The notes under the pieces are model-generated. The model saw nothing but the letters and a program-made list of their open reading frames with translations. It was not told the DNA's origin and ran no database searches. A stretch of DNA of 64,000 bases from Usitatibacter palustris (lineage in GTDB: Bacteria > Pseudomonadota > Gammaproteobacteria > Burkholderiales > Usitatibacteraceae): positions 2,108,001 to 2,172,000 of the forward strand of contig NZ_CP053073.1 in the NCBI RefSeq assembly GCF_013003985.1, given 5' to 3'. Position numbers and translations under genes: made by a program. How positions within the stretch are numbered: the first letter of the stretch is position 1; the number at the start of each line of letters is the position of its first letter. Shown here in pieces: positions 11,080-19,945 of this stretch.

Positions 11080-12174
11080 TCAGTAGGCCACCGGCTCGAG
11101 TCGTTGCTCGTCCTGGCCGAAGACGTGCCAGCGCCCTTCGAGCGGCCGCACGTACAGGCGGTCGCCTTCCTTGAGTTCGCTCTGGCCCGGGAGGTGAACC
11201 AGCAGCCCCGTGCCCGCGGGCGGCGTGCAATGCAGGTAGGTATTCGAGCCGTGCTGCTCGAGGACATCGACCTTGATCGTCCACGCGTTGCTCGCAGCGT
11301 CAGCAACGACCAGATCCTCGGGGCGGATACCGAACGTGACCGGCTGGCCTTCCTGGAGAGCGAGGCCCGAGCGCGGCAGCGTGAGCGTGCCCAGCTCGCC
11401 GCAATCGAGGTCGAAGCGCGCGTCGCTGATGCCCGCGACCTTCGCCGGCACGAAGTTCATGCGCGGCGAACCGATGAAGCCCGCGACGAACTTGTTGCGC
11501 GGCTTGTTGTAGAGCTCGAGTGGCTTCCCGACCTGCTCGATCACGCCCCCGCGCAGGACGACGATGCGATCGGCCATCGTCATCGCCTCGACCTGGTCGT
11601 GGGTGACGTAGATCATCGTGTTCTTCAGGCGATTGTGGAGCTTCGCGATCTCCAGGCGCATCAGCACGCGCAGCTCCGCGTCGAGGTTCGAGAGCGGCTC
11701 GTCGAAGAGGAAGATCTTCGGGTCGCGCGTGATCGCGCGGCCGATCGCGACGCGCTGGCGCTGGCCGCCGGAGAGCTGGCGGGGTTTGCGCTCGAGGAGC
11801 TTGTCGATCTGCAGCAGCTTCGCGGCATGGTCCACGCGCTGCGCGATGTCGTCCTTCTTCATGCGCATGTTCTCGAGCCCGAAGGACAGGTTCTCGCGCA
11901 CGGTCATGTGCGGATAGAGCGCATAGGACTGGAAGACCATCGCCACGCCGCGTTCGGCCGCGGCCGTGCGCACCACACTCTCGCCGCCAATGCGGATATC
12001 ACCCGCCGTGGCTTCCTCGAGTCCCGCGATGAGCCGCAGCAGCGTGGACTTGCCGCACCCCGAAGGACCGACGAAGACCACGAATTCGCCGTCGGCGATC
12101 TCGAGGTTCGCGTCCTTGATGACTTCGACCGTGCCAAAGGTCTTGTCGATATGTTCGAGCGTCAGGCTGGCCAT
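11080..12174 (-). CDS. CUT1 sugar importer ATPase (MalK/UgpC/MsmX type)
   Basis: A 364-residue ABC ATPase. Walker A is GPSGCGKST (36-44), Q-loop Q82, signature LSGGQ (134-138), Walker B FLFDEP (155-160). The C-terminal about 120 residues form the OB/TOBE regulatory domain of MalK-like ATPases (for example FGIRPEDL), absent from the shorter XylG. It energises the two permeases encoded immediately upstream. The gene is followed after one base by xylB. MalK-type ATPases can serve several importers, so it may not be dedicated to one. Confidence 0.93.
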   Translation of the reverse strand: MASLTLEHIDKTFGTVEVIKDANLEIADGEFVVFVGPSGCGKSTLLRLIAGLEEATAGDIRIGGESVVRTAAAERGVAMVFQSYALYPHMTVRENLSFGLENMRMKKDDIAQRVDHAAKLLQIDKLLERKPRQLSGGQRQRVAIGRAITRDPKIFLFDEPLSNLDAELRVLMRLEIAKLHNRLKNTMIYVTHDQVEAMTMADRIVVLRGGVIEQVGKPLELYNKPRNKFVAGFIGSPRMNFVPAKVAGISDARFDLDCGELGTLTLPRSGLALQEGQPVTFGIRPEDLVVADAASNAWTIKVDVLEQHGSNTYLHCTPPAGTGLLVHLPGQSELKEGDRLYVRPLEGRWHVFGQDEQRLEPVAY

Positions 12175-12184
12175 GCGTCTTTAT

Positions 12185-13270
12185 TCATTTGATTCCGGTC
12201 GAGGCAATGCCGGTGGTGATGTAGCGCTGCAGGAAGATGAACGCGAGCGCGAGCGGGAGCGCCGTGAGCGTGGTCATCGCGAGGAGCATCCCGTAGTGGA
12301 TGCCGTTTTCGTCGGTGTAGCCGGCAAGTGCCAGCTGCAGCGTCTGCGAGCCCGGTTCCGTGAGGATGATGAGTGGCAGGAGGAACTCGTTCCAGCGCGA
12401 CATGATCGAGAAGATCGCGACCACCGCGAGTGCCGGCGTGCACAGCGGGAGCACGACTTTCCAATAGATCCGCCATTCGCTCGCGTGATCCATGCGCGCG
12501 GCTTCGATGAGCTCGCTGGGGAGCGTCAGCATGTATTGCCGCAGGAGGAACACGCCTGTCGGCGTCGAGATCACCGGCAGGATGATCCCCCAGGGTGTAT
12601 TCGCGAGGCCGAGCTCCGAGACGATCAGGTAGATGGGAACGAGGACGACGGTCGCCGGCACCATGAGCGTCGCGAGGATCAGCATCAGCGCGACGCTGGA
12701 ACCGGGGAACCGGTAGATCGACAGCGAGAATGCGGCCATCGAGTTCATCACCAGGGTGATGAGCGTGGCCACGACGGTGATGAAGACGGTGTTGTAGATC
12801 GACGAGCCGATCTTCCCGCCCGCCGAGGCGATGAGCTGGCGGTAATTCTCGACAGCGATGTGGTACTTGCGAATGGGCTGGGCCCGCTCGATGGGCACGG
12901 TCATGCGGCCGGCTTCGGGCTTCGCCGGATCGATCATCGTCGCCTCGATCCCGACGCGGCTCACCTGGGCGAGTGTGACAACCGAGCCGTCTTCCTTCGT
13001 CACCTTGAAGAGGGTCAGCGGGCGCTTGTAGCCGTCCACTTGTACGGACTCGAACGACTCCGGGACCAGCGTCGGTGGAAACTCGAGCAGGTTCGCTTCG
13101 CTCTTGAAGGACGAGATCGCGACCCAAAGCACGGGTGCCAGCATCACCACCGCGCCGAGGCTCAGGTACGCGTACGTGAGCCAGTCGGTCCAGTCGGCGC
13201 GAATGCCGCCGCGCTTCCTCGTGAGGAAGGCGCCGACCGGGACCGGGGCGGTCACTCCGGCCTCAGTCAT
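12185..13270 (-). CDS. CUT1 oligosaccharide importer permease (MalG-like) with a long periplasmic insertion
   Basis: A 361-residue inner-membrane permease. The EAA motif reads ELIEAARMDHASEWRIYWKVVLP, where the ATPase docks. MalG-type permeases are usually about 280-300 residues. The extra length sits between the first membrane helix and the core: residues about 58-135 form a hydrophilic, beta-rich stretch (for example VDGYKRPLTLFKVTKEDGSV), which must lie in the periplasm and could contact the binding protein. The start overlaps the MalF-like stop by 8 bp. It is expected to import xylo-oligosaccharides, inferred from context. Confidence 0.9.
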   Translation of the reverse strand: MTEAGVTAPVPVGAFLTRKRGGIRADWTDWLTYAYLSLGAVVMLAPVLWVAISSFKSEANLLEFPPTLVPESFESVQVDGYKRPLTLFKVTKEDGSVVTLAQVSRVGIEATMIDPAKPEAGRMTVPIERAQPIRKYHIAVENYRQLIASAGGKIGSSIYNTVFITVVATLITLVMNSMAAFSLSIYRFPGSSVALMLILATLMVPATVVLVPIYLIVSELGLANTPWGIILPVISTPTGVFLLRQYMLTLPSELIEAARMDHASEWRIYWKVVLPLCTPALAVVAIFSIMSRWNEFLLPLIILTEPGSQTLQLALAGYTDENGIHYGMLLAMTTLTALPLALAFIFLQRYITTGIASTGIK

Positions 13271-14264
13271 GGCGCCCTCCTCGCGAGATCTTCATCTGCA
13301 GGGCCGTGAACGCGAACAGCACGATGCCCAGCAGGAGCGATGCCGCGGCCGCGAGCCCGTAGTTGCGCGGCATCACGGCGAATCCGGTTTCGAAGATGTA
13401 GTGGACCATCAGCTTGGTGGCCGACCCGGGACCACCGCCCGTGAGGACGTAGATCTCGTCGAAGGTCTGCACCGAGCGGATCACCGCGAGGATGAAGACC
13501 ACGAGCAGCACGGGCTTCAGCAGCGGCAGCGTGATCCGGTAGAAGACGCGCCAGGGCGAAGCGCGATCCATCTTGGCGGCTTCGTAGATGTCCGCGGGAA
13601 TGCTCTGCAGGCCTGCAAGCAGGATCACCATGTAGAAGCCCATGTGCGCCCACACGGTCACGAACACCGACCACTTGAAGGCGCGCGCCGAGTCGGTGAG
13701 CCAGCTCACCTGCTCGAACCCGAGGCTCCCCAGGATGCCGTTCAGCGCGCCGTCGCGCTGCAGCAGCCACACCCAGGTCATCGCGACCACCACGGGCGAG
13801 AGCATCACCGGGAAGAAGAAGATGCCGCGGAAGAAGCCGCGCGCGCGGATCTGGCGGTTGAGCGCGATGGCAGTAACAAGCGCCACGCCGATCATCACGG
13901 CCACCTGGGTGGGCACGAAGACCAGCGAATTGAAGACCGCGCGCCAGAAGAGGTCGCGCGTGCAGGTCGATGGATCGAGGTAGTTGTCGCAGGAGAGCAG
14001 CGTCTCGTAGTTGAACAGGCCCACGAAGTGCCGCTGCGAGGGATAGAGGCTCTCGCCGCCCGTCATCGAGTACACGACGTTGATCAGGACGGGCAGCAGC
14101 GAGAACACCGCGATGATCGTGATGTTGGGCGCGAGGAACACCCACGGAAGCTTCTTCATGCCGAGCGTGCGCTGCAGCCACGACATCACCGGCTCGATCG
14201 CGCGCGCGGGAACCGCGGCGACGGTCCCGAGGATGCCGAAGACCTTGTCCTCGGCGCGGCTCAC
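13263..14264 (-). CDS. CUT1 oligosaccharide importer permease (MalF/UgpA-like)
   Basis: A 333-residue inner-membrane permease with six main helices. The EAA motif is DIYEAAKMDRASPWRVFYRI, and the segment LTGGGPGSATKLMVHYIFET is typical of this family. I placed the start at the GTG at 14262-14264, which gives a GTGA overlap with the stop of the binding-protein gene. Upstream in-frame sequence is the shadow of that gene. It pairs with the MalG-like permease encoded downstream. Confidence 0.9.
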   Translation of the reverse strand: MSRAEDKVFGILGTVAAVPARAIEPVMSWLQRTLGMKKLPWVFLAPNITIIAVFSLLPVLINVVYSMTGGESLYPSQRHFVGLFNYETLLSCDNYLDPSTCTRDLFWRAVFNSLVFVPTQVAVMIGVALVTAIALNRQIRARGFFRGIFFFPVMLSPVVVAMTWVWLLQRDGALNGILGSLGFEQVSWLTDSARAFKWSVFVTVWAHMGFYMVILLAGLQSIPADIYEAAKMDRASPWRVFYRITLPLLKPVLLVVFILAVIRSVQTFDEIYVLTGGGPGSATKLMVHYIFETGFAVMPRNYGLAAAASLLLGIVLFAFTALQMKISRGGRHD

Positions 14265-15526
14265 TGGCGCACCGCCAGCATGGCGAGGTCGACATCCTTC
14301 TTGATGAAGGCCGCGGCCTTCTCGACATCCAGCTCGTTGTTGAGCACCTGGCTGATGCGCGTGGTGATCGAATTCAACGCCGCGCGCTGGAAGCGCCAGC
14401 CCTGGAAGCGGTAAGCACGCTCGGGCACGTCGGGTACCTGGCGGCGATAGACCGCGAGGGCCTCCTTCACGCGCTCGGACACGTTGTTGTACTCGACGCC
14501 GCTCTTCACCAGCGAAGTGGCCGCCGGAATGTTCGCGCCGCGCGAGAGCGATTCGCGCATCACGTCGTCGCGCGAGAGGAAACTCAGCACTTCCGCGGCA
14601 AGCTTCGGGTTCTTCGTGTGCTTGAACGCGACCATGGCGCCGCCGCCGGGCATGAGCGTGCACGACGACGGCCCGCACGGCGCGTCGACCACCACCCAGT
14701 CGAAGAGATCGCCCACCTGCTGGTTCATGCGCTCGAGCTGCCAGGAGCCGCCGAAATAGAACACCACCTTGGCGTTCATGAAGTCCTGGAAGTTGTCGCG
14801 GTGCGTCGCACCACCGACCGCGCCCCACAGGTCCATGGGCATCGTGCCGTCGCGGTGCCATTCGACGAATTTGCGCATCGCGGCCTTGAGGCCTTCGTCG
14901 GCGACGAAGTTGCCGTCGTCGTCGATGAGCTGCGCGCCGTAGCTTATCGCGATGCTCGCGAAGCGGTGCGCGGAGCGATCCATCTCCATCGCGATCGGGA
15001 CCTTCGTGCGCTTTGCGACCTCGCGAGTGGCCTTCGCCCAGTCGTCCCACGTGGCGCCGGCCTTCGGCATCTCGACCCCCGCCTGCCGGAAGAGCGTCAC
15101 GTTCACGTACGCGCCGTTGAGCGTCAGCGCGCCCGACATGCCGTTGATCGCCGCGCCCTTCCCGTCCTCGCGCAGCATCGAGAGGATCCGCGGGAACTCG
15201 CGTTCGAAATAGGCGTTGTCGACGTAGGGGCGCAGGTCGAGGTAGTAGCGCGCGAGCCCGCCCCAGTCGGCCACCATCGAGATGTCCGGGCCGCGGCCGG
15301 AGGCGAGCTGCACGGGCAGGCTCTCGAGGATCGACTGGAAGGAAACGAGGCGGAAGCGGACCTTGCGGCCGGGATTCTCGAGATTGAATTTCTCGATGGA
15401 TTTGCCGACGTAGGTGTTGATCGCCTGGACCGTGAGCTCGGCCTCCGGCTCCTGGGCCCGCGTCGCGCCCACCATCGAAACGGCGATCGCCAGGGCGATG
15501 GCGGACCGGCGAAAGCGAAAGGTCAC
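14261..15526 (-). CDS. Periplasmic oligosaccharide-binding protein of the CUT1 importer
   Basis: A 421-residue extracellular solute-binding protein (family 1). The GTG start at 15524-15526 overlaps the lacI stop (GTGA) and opens a signal peptide (VTFRFRRSAIALAIAVSMVG ... AQ). The mature start ELTVQAINTYVGKSIEKFN and the motifs LPVQLASGRGPDISMVADWG and MPGGGAMVAFKHTKNPKLAA are typical of the family. Substrate is inferred from the locus: xylo-oligosaccharides, possibly carrying glucuronic acid side chains, released in the periplasm. Confidence 0.9.
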   Translation of the reverse strand: MTFRFRRSAIALAIAVSMVGATRAQEPEAELTVQAINTYVGKSIEKFNLENPGRKVRFRLVSFQSILESLPVQLASGRGPDISMVADWGGLARYYLDLRPYVDNAYFEREFPRILSMLREDGKGAAINGMSGALTLNGAYVNVTLFRQAGVEMPKAGATWDDWAKATREVAKRTKVPIAMEMDRSAHRFASIAISYGAQLIDDDGNFVADEGLKAAMRKFVEWHRDGTMPMDLWGAVGGATHRDNFQDFMNAKVVFYFGGSWQLERMNQQVGDLFDWVVVDAPCGPSSCTLMPGGGAMVAFKHTKNPKLAAEVLSFLSRDDVMRESLSRGANIPAATSLVKSGVEYNNVSERVKEALAVYRRQVPDVPERAYRFQGWRFQRAALNSITTRISQVLNNELDVEKAAAFIKKDVDLAMLAVRQ

Positions 15527-16605
15527 GACTGGCTCACGATCCTCACGGGCGGGCGCAGGCGTGGCGCGGCATCGGACTGGCGGCGAATGAGCGACGACTC
15601 CATCACGAGGTGTTCGCACGTGCGGGTTTCGCCCGCGCGCGTCGCCTTGATCTGGCGCACGAGCAGCTCCATCGCGGCGCCGGCCATGTCGGTGATCGGC
15701 TGGCGGACCGTCGTGAGCTCGGGCCAGATGGTGGTCGCGAGCGGCGCATCGTCGAAACCGGTGACCGTGACGTCGCCGGGGACATCGAGGCCGTGCCGGT
15801 GGGCGATGGCCACGGTGGCCGCCGCCATGTCGTCGTTGCTCGCGAAGATCGCCGAGGGGCGCGGTTCGAGGGTCAGCAGCACCTCGGCCGCATCCAGGCC
15901 CGATCGATAGTTGAACATGCCCTGCGCCTGCAGCTCGTCGGACAGATCCAGGCCCGCGTGCTGCATCGCCGAGCGGAAGCCCGCGAGGCGGCGCGACGTG
16001 GCCGTCTGGTTCGGATGCCCCGAGATGAATCCGATGCGCTGGTGCCCCAGCGCGATGAGGTGCCGCGTCATTTCATAGGCCGCGCGGAAATCGTCGATGC
16101 TGACCGCGCACACGCGCGCATCGGGCTGGCCGCTGGAAACGGCGACTGCCGGGGTCCCGGACACGGAAACGAGATCGAGCAGCGGCTGGGAGTCGCACAG
16201 CGGCGGCGGCAGGATCAGCCCGTCGATGCCGTTGGTGATGAGGTTGCGCGCCTCGGTTTCCTCGTGCTCGCCCGCCTCGCACTTTTCCACGACGAGCTGG
16301 ATGTGCATGAGGCTCGCCTTGTTGAGCAGGCCCACGAGGAACTCGCTCAGGTAGCCCGCGGACGGGTTGCTGTAAAGGACCCCGATCCTCAGGATGTGCG
16401 AGCCCGCGAGGCGGCGGGCCGCCTGGTTGGGCATGTAGTTCAGGGCCGCGACCGACGCGTTGACCCGGTCGCGCGTGCTCGCGCGAACGTTGCTCTCGCC
16501 GTTGACGACGCGAGAGACGGTCATGGGCGACACGCCGGCGTGTTGGGCCACGTCGGCGATGGTGGCGACGTTACGCCGCCGACCGGGTCGAGTCCTTGCG
16601 TTCAC
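15523..16605 (-). CDS. LacI-family transcriptional regulator of the xylan locus
   Basis: A 360-residue regulator with a GTG start preceded by AAAGGAG. The helix-turn-helix at about residues 14-36 (ATIADVAQHAGVSPMTVSRV) and hinge helix (NQAARRLAGS) precede a periplasmic-binding-protein-like sensor domain (residues about 70-340), where a sugar would bind. It lies between the TonB receptor gene and the importer genes. Operator-like palindromes of the type TGGTAGCGCTAACA occur at three promoters of the locus, and this is the only LacI gene there, so it is the natural candidate repressor with a xylose or xylo-oligosaccharide inducer. That link is inference from context. The binding motif resembles the xyl-box described for Xanthomonas and Caulobacter. 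Confidence 0.9.
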   Translation of the reverse strand: MNARTRPGRRRNVATIADVAQHAGVSPMTVSRVVNGESNVRASTRDRVNASVAALNYMPNQAARRLAGSHILRIGVLYSNPSAGYLSEFLVGLLNKASLMHIQLVVEKCEAGEHEETEARNLITNGIDGLILPPPLCDSQPLLDLVSVSGTPAVAVSSGQPDARVCAVSIDDFRAAYEMTRHLIALGHQRIGFISGHPNQTATSRRLAGFRSAMQHAGLDLSDELQAQGMFNYRSGLDAAEVLLTLEPRPSAIFASNDDMAAATVAIAHRHGLDVPGDVTVTGFDDAPLATTIWPELTTVRQPITDMAGAAMELLVRQIKATRAGETRTCEHLVMESSLIRRQSDAAPRLRPPVRIVSQS

Positions 16606-16658
16606 CCTGCTCCTTTCGGGATGGTCCAGCCCCTAGTTTCAACCGCCACAAGCGACAA

Positions 16659-16675
16659 GGGCAACCGATTGCGCC
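16659..16675. promoter_or_regulatory. Candidate LacI-type operator upstream of the lacI gene
   Basis: GGGCAACCGATTGCGCC contains a CAAyCGrTTG-like palindrome with the central CG of LacI-family sites, 54 bp before the regulator GTG and 40 bp after the TonB receptor stop. It differs from the TGGTAGCG-type boxes elsewhere in the locus, so it could be autoregulatory or bind another factor. Confidence 0.35.
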
Positions 16676-16714
16676 TTCGGTCGCCCTCGTCTAGCAATTG
16701 CCAGGCCAGGCTCG

Positions 16715-19700
16715 TCAGAACTTCAGGCGCAGTCCGACGACGTAGGTGCGGCCCGGCGTGTACTCCGTGAAGGTCGCGTTCTCGAACTGGAAGTACGCGC
16801 GCTGCTTCTCACGGGTCAGGTTCGTGACATCGAACGTGATCGTGGGCCAGTACGGGCTCGCGAGGTTGAAGATATCGCGAATGTCGAACGCCGACGAGAA
16901 GTCGAGCTGCTTGTAGTCATCCGAATACAGCGCCGCGGCCGTGATGCCGTTCTGGTTGGCCGTGGCGACCTGGCTGCCTTCCTGGTACGTCTGCGAGAGG
17001 CGGACCATGATGCCGTCGTTCTCGTAGTACCCGGTGATGTTGTAGGTCTTCTCCGGGACACCCAGGGCCACAGCGCCCGACACGCCACCGCTGGTCGACT
17101 GCTTGATACGCGTGTAGTTGGCGCTGAAGCCCAGGCCCTTGACCGGCAGGAACTGGTCGAGCGGCTGCACCCACGAAAGCTCCAGGCCCTTGATCTTCAG
17201 GTACCCCTCGGCGTTCGTCGGACGCGTGATCACGACCGTGGCCGCACCCGGGCCGCCGCGAGCGTTGATCGCCGCCTGCTGCGTGGGCGAAAGCGTGTCG
17301 TACGTCACGCCCAGGGGGGCGAGCGCGCTGAACGGCATGGTCACGTTTTCGTTGGTCGTGAAGCCCTTGATCTTCTTGCCGAACGGCACCACCGACACAT
17401 AGCCCGACGCGCCCGTGTACCACTCGAGGCCCAAATCAAGATTATTGGACAGGTACGGATCGAGCTCGGGGTTGCCGACGCTGCCGGTGTCCGCCGAGGG
17501 CGAGCTGAAGTTGATGCCCGGGCGCATTCCGTTGGGGTCGGCGCGGGTCATCGTGCGCGAGGCCGAGGCCTTGAACACGACGTCCTTGGCGAGGTTCATC
17601 GAGATCGACGCCGAGGGCAGCGTGTTGTTGTAGTCGGACTCGAGGTTCACCACGTTATCGATGTTCGGATAACGGCTGCCGTTCTGCGTGAACGTCACGT
17701 TGCGCGGGTCGGTGATCGAGATGAATCCGCCCACCGTCTGCTCGGTCTTCACGTAGCGCACGCCCGCGTTGTACTTCGTGGGCAGCGAGAAGAAGTTGAA
17801 GTCGCCGTTGACCTCCACGTACGCCCCGGTGATCTTCTCCGCGATGTAACCGGCGCTGGCACCCGTGTTCGAGGAACCGACGCTGGGGGCGGTGTTCACG
17901 AACGTGCCGTAGTTCGAATCGGTCGCGAAGCGCTCCCAATCCACCGTGATGAAGCCGCCGGGGCCGGCCGTGAGGTAGTTACGCAGGTTGGAGAGCGGAA
18001 TCAGCGAGCCGCGATACGTGATCGAGGCCGGCGAACCCGCGCCCGCCGTGTATCCCGTGCCATAACCCGGATAGAGCGCCGCCGCACTGGCGCCTGGGGT
18101 AGACGCGCCATTGCAGGGCGGCGCTCCGTTCGGGCCCAGCAGGAAAACGCTCGGGTTGTTGCCGCAGGTCGCTGCCTGCCATGCACCCGAGTTGTCGAAC
18201 GCTTCGATGCGGCGGGAGATGTCGTCGTACGCCATGCCGCCCTTCACGTTGAACTTCGCATCGCCCCACGTGAGGTTGAACCGGCCACCCTTGGTCTCGG
18301 TGTTGCGGATCTCCATCTGCTGGTTCACCCGGCCGCCATCCCAGACGAAGTTCGCGGGATTGTTGAGATCGATGTTGGTCGCGATCGTCGGCCTGGAACC
18401 GTTGGTGTAGTTGACCGTCACGCCGGAGCTGCCGGCGGTGATCGGGAGCACGGTCGGCGACTCGCGGCGGAACTCGCTCTCGGTGTAGTTCAACTGCGCA
18501 TCGAGCTTGAGGTTCTTGGCGATCTGCCATTCCATGCCGGGGTTGATGCCTTTCAGCGTCACTTCCTCGTCATAGGGACGGAATTCGAGGAACCACTGGG
18601 CATTGGCGTAGGTAGCCTGGGTCACGACGCAACCCTGGCTGCAATCCTCGCGATCGACTTGCATGTTTAGCGGGATCATCGCGCCGTTGCGGCCGACCCA
18701 GTTCATGTCCACGCGGTCCATCTCGTTCTTCTTGCGCGACTGGGTGGCGTCGACGTAGAAGTACATGTCGCGATTGGGACGCCACTCGGCGCTCAGCACC
18801 GCGGTGTTCTTGTCCTTCGTGCCCTCCTCGAACATCTCGCGGCCAAGGCGCGGAATGATCGCGTTGTCGATCTGCGTGATGCTCATGCCGGGGTTGCGCG
18901 CGAGCAGGAAGGCCTGGTCGACGGTGGCGCCGGTCGTGAGGCCGTTGCCCGCGTTGGCGGGTACCGTGCCCGGAATCGTCCAGTTGCCGCCGCCCGTGTT
19001 GTTGCGCGTGGCGCTGAGGCTCTGGGTTGCCGAGAGGTTCGGGTTGGTCCAGCCGATCGTCTCGAAGCCCGTGGTGCGCACCTTCATCTGCGACCAGGCG
19101 AAGCCCCCGAGGATGCCGAACTCGTTGCCCCACGTGTTGCTGAGGACGACCGAACCGCGGTTGCCCCACTTGTCGGCCACCTGGCTCTCGACCCCTTGCA
19201 CCGAGACGGCTGCGTAGCGGCCCGGGTTGTCGAACGCGCGCGCAGTGCGCATGTCGACGACGCCGGCAGCGCCGCCTTCGATCATCGCCGCGGTCGGGCT
19301 CTTGTACACCGTGAGCCGGCGGAAGAGGTCCGCGGGCAGCAGGTCGAGGTCGACTTCGCGGTTGGTGTTCTGGTTGTCGGTGCGGCCCGTGGAGGCCACG
19401 GCGACCGGCGCGCCGTTCAGCAGGATCTTGGTGAAGCTCGTGCCCAGGCCGCGCACCGAGATGGAGAGGCCCTCGCCCGTGATTTCACGCGAGACCAGCA
19501 CGCCCGGAATGCGGTTGAGCGATTCGGCGATGTTGCTGTCGGGGAACTTGCCGATGTCCTCGGCGTAGATCGAATCGCGGAATCCGGTGGCTTCGCGCTT
19601 GTCCTTGGTCGCGGACTCGATGGAGGCGCGGTAACCCGTCACGACGACGGATTCGACCACCGTGGGCTGGGCCGGCGGGGTCTGCGCGTAGACCTGCGCA

Positions 19701-19786
19701 ATCATTCCAGCCAGCGCCGTGGTTGCGAACAACACCCGACCGCCAGCAAGAGCGCGACGGGATGACGTCTTGCGATTCTTCTGCAT
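16715..19786 (-). CDS. TonB-dependent outer-membrane receptor for xylan oligosaccharides
   Basis: A 1023-residue receptor. The ATG at 19784-19786 follows a perfect AGGAGG and opens a signal peptide (to about residue 35, ending VYAQ). The plug domain (about 50-175) has a TonB-box-like segment ESVVVTGYRASI and the stretch DSIYAEDIGKFPDSNIAESL, typical of the large Xanthomonas/Caulobacter-type carbohydrate receptors. The rest is a 22-strand-type barrel that ends in YVVGLRLKF, with a C-terminal aromatic residue as in outer-membrane proteins. It would import xylo-oligosaccharides using TonB/ExbBD energy. A TGGTAGCGTGACCA box lies 70 bp upstream. The substrate is assigned from context only. Confidence 0.93.
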   Translation of the reverse strand: MQKNRKTSSRRALAGGRVLFATTALAGMIAQVYAQTPPAQPTVVESVVVTGYRASIESATKDKREATGFRDSIYAEDIGKFPDSNIAESLNRIPGVLVSREITGEGLSISVRGLGTSFTKILLNGAPVAVASTGRTDNQNTNREVDLDLLPADLFRRLTVYKSPTAAMIEGGAAGVVDMRTARAFDNPGRYAAVSVQGVESQVADKWGNRGSVVLSNTWGNEFGILGGFAWSQMKVRTTGFETIGWTNPNLSATQSLSATRNNTGGGNWTIPGTVPANAGNGLTTGATVDQAFLLARNPGMSITQIDNAIIPRLGREMFEEGTKDKNTAVLSAEWRPNRDMYFYVDATQSRKKNEMDRVDMNWVGRNGAMIPLNMQVDREDCSQGCVVTQATYANAQWFLEFRPYDEEVTLKGINPGMEWQIAKNLKLDAQLNYTESEFRRESPTVLPITAGSSGVTVNYTNGSRPTIATNIDLNNPANFVWDGGRVNQQMEIRNTETKGGRFNLTWGDAKFNVKGGMAYDDISRRIEAFDNSGAWQAATCGNNPSVFLLGPNGAPPCNGASTPGASAAALYPGYGTGYTAGAGSPASITYRGSLIPLSNLRNYLTAGPGGFITVDWERFATDSNYGTFVNTAPSVGSSNTGASAGYIAEKITGAYVEVNGDFNFFSLPTKYNAGVRYVKTEQTVGGFISITDPRNVTFTQNGSRYPNIDNVVNLESDYNNTLPSASISMNLAKDVVFKASASRTMTRADPNGMRPGINFSSPSADTGSVGNPELDPYLSNNLDLGLEWYTGASGYVSVVPFGKKIKGFTTNENVTMPFSALAPLGVTYDTLSPTQQAAINARGGPGAATVVITRPTNAEGYLKIKGLELSWVQPLDQFLPVKGLGFSANYTRIKQSTSGGVSGAVALGVPEKTYNITGYYENDGIMVRLSQTYQEGSQVATANQNGITAAALYSDDYKQLDFSSAFDIRDIFNLASPYWPTITFDVTNLTREKQRAYFQFENATFTEYTPGRTYVVGLRLKF

Positions 19787-19855
19787 GTATTCCTCCTGTA
19801 GGGCGAGCCTTGAGCAACCACTCTCTGGTGGCATTTCACTGCGCATGTCGCGCAA

Positions 19856-19869
19856 TGGTAGCGTGACCA
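19856..19869. promoter_or_regulatory. XylR-box-like operator upstream of the TonB receptor gene
   Basis: TGGTAGCGTGACCA is an imperfect palindrome closely matching boxes at 22180 and 36870. It lies in the 159-bp gap before the receptor gene, 70 bp from its ATG, where a repressor would block transcription. Confidence 0.65.
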
Positions 19870-19945
19870 TCCGAGTATGGGCCCCACAAAATGGCGTTGT
19901 CACGCCGCACCGCAGCAATTCGGTGCGTCCGGACGAGCAGCGCTA

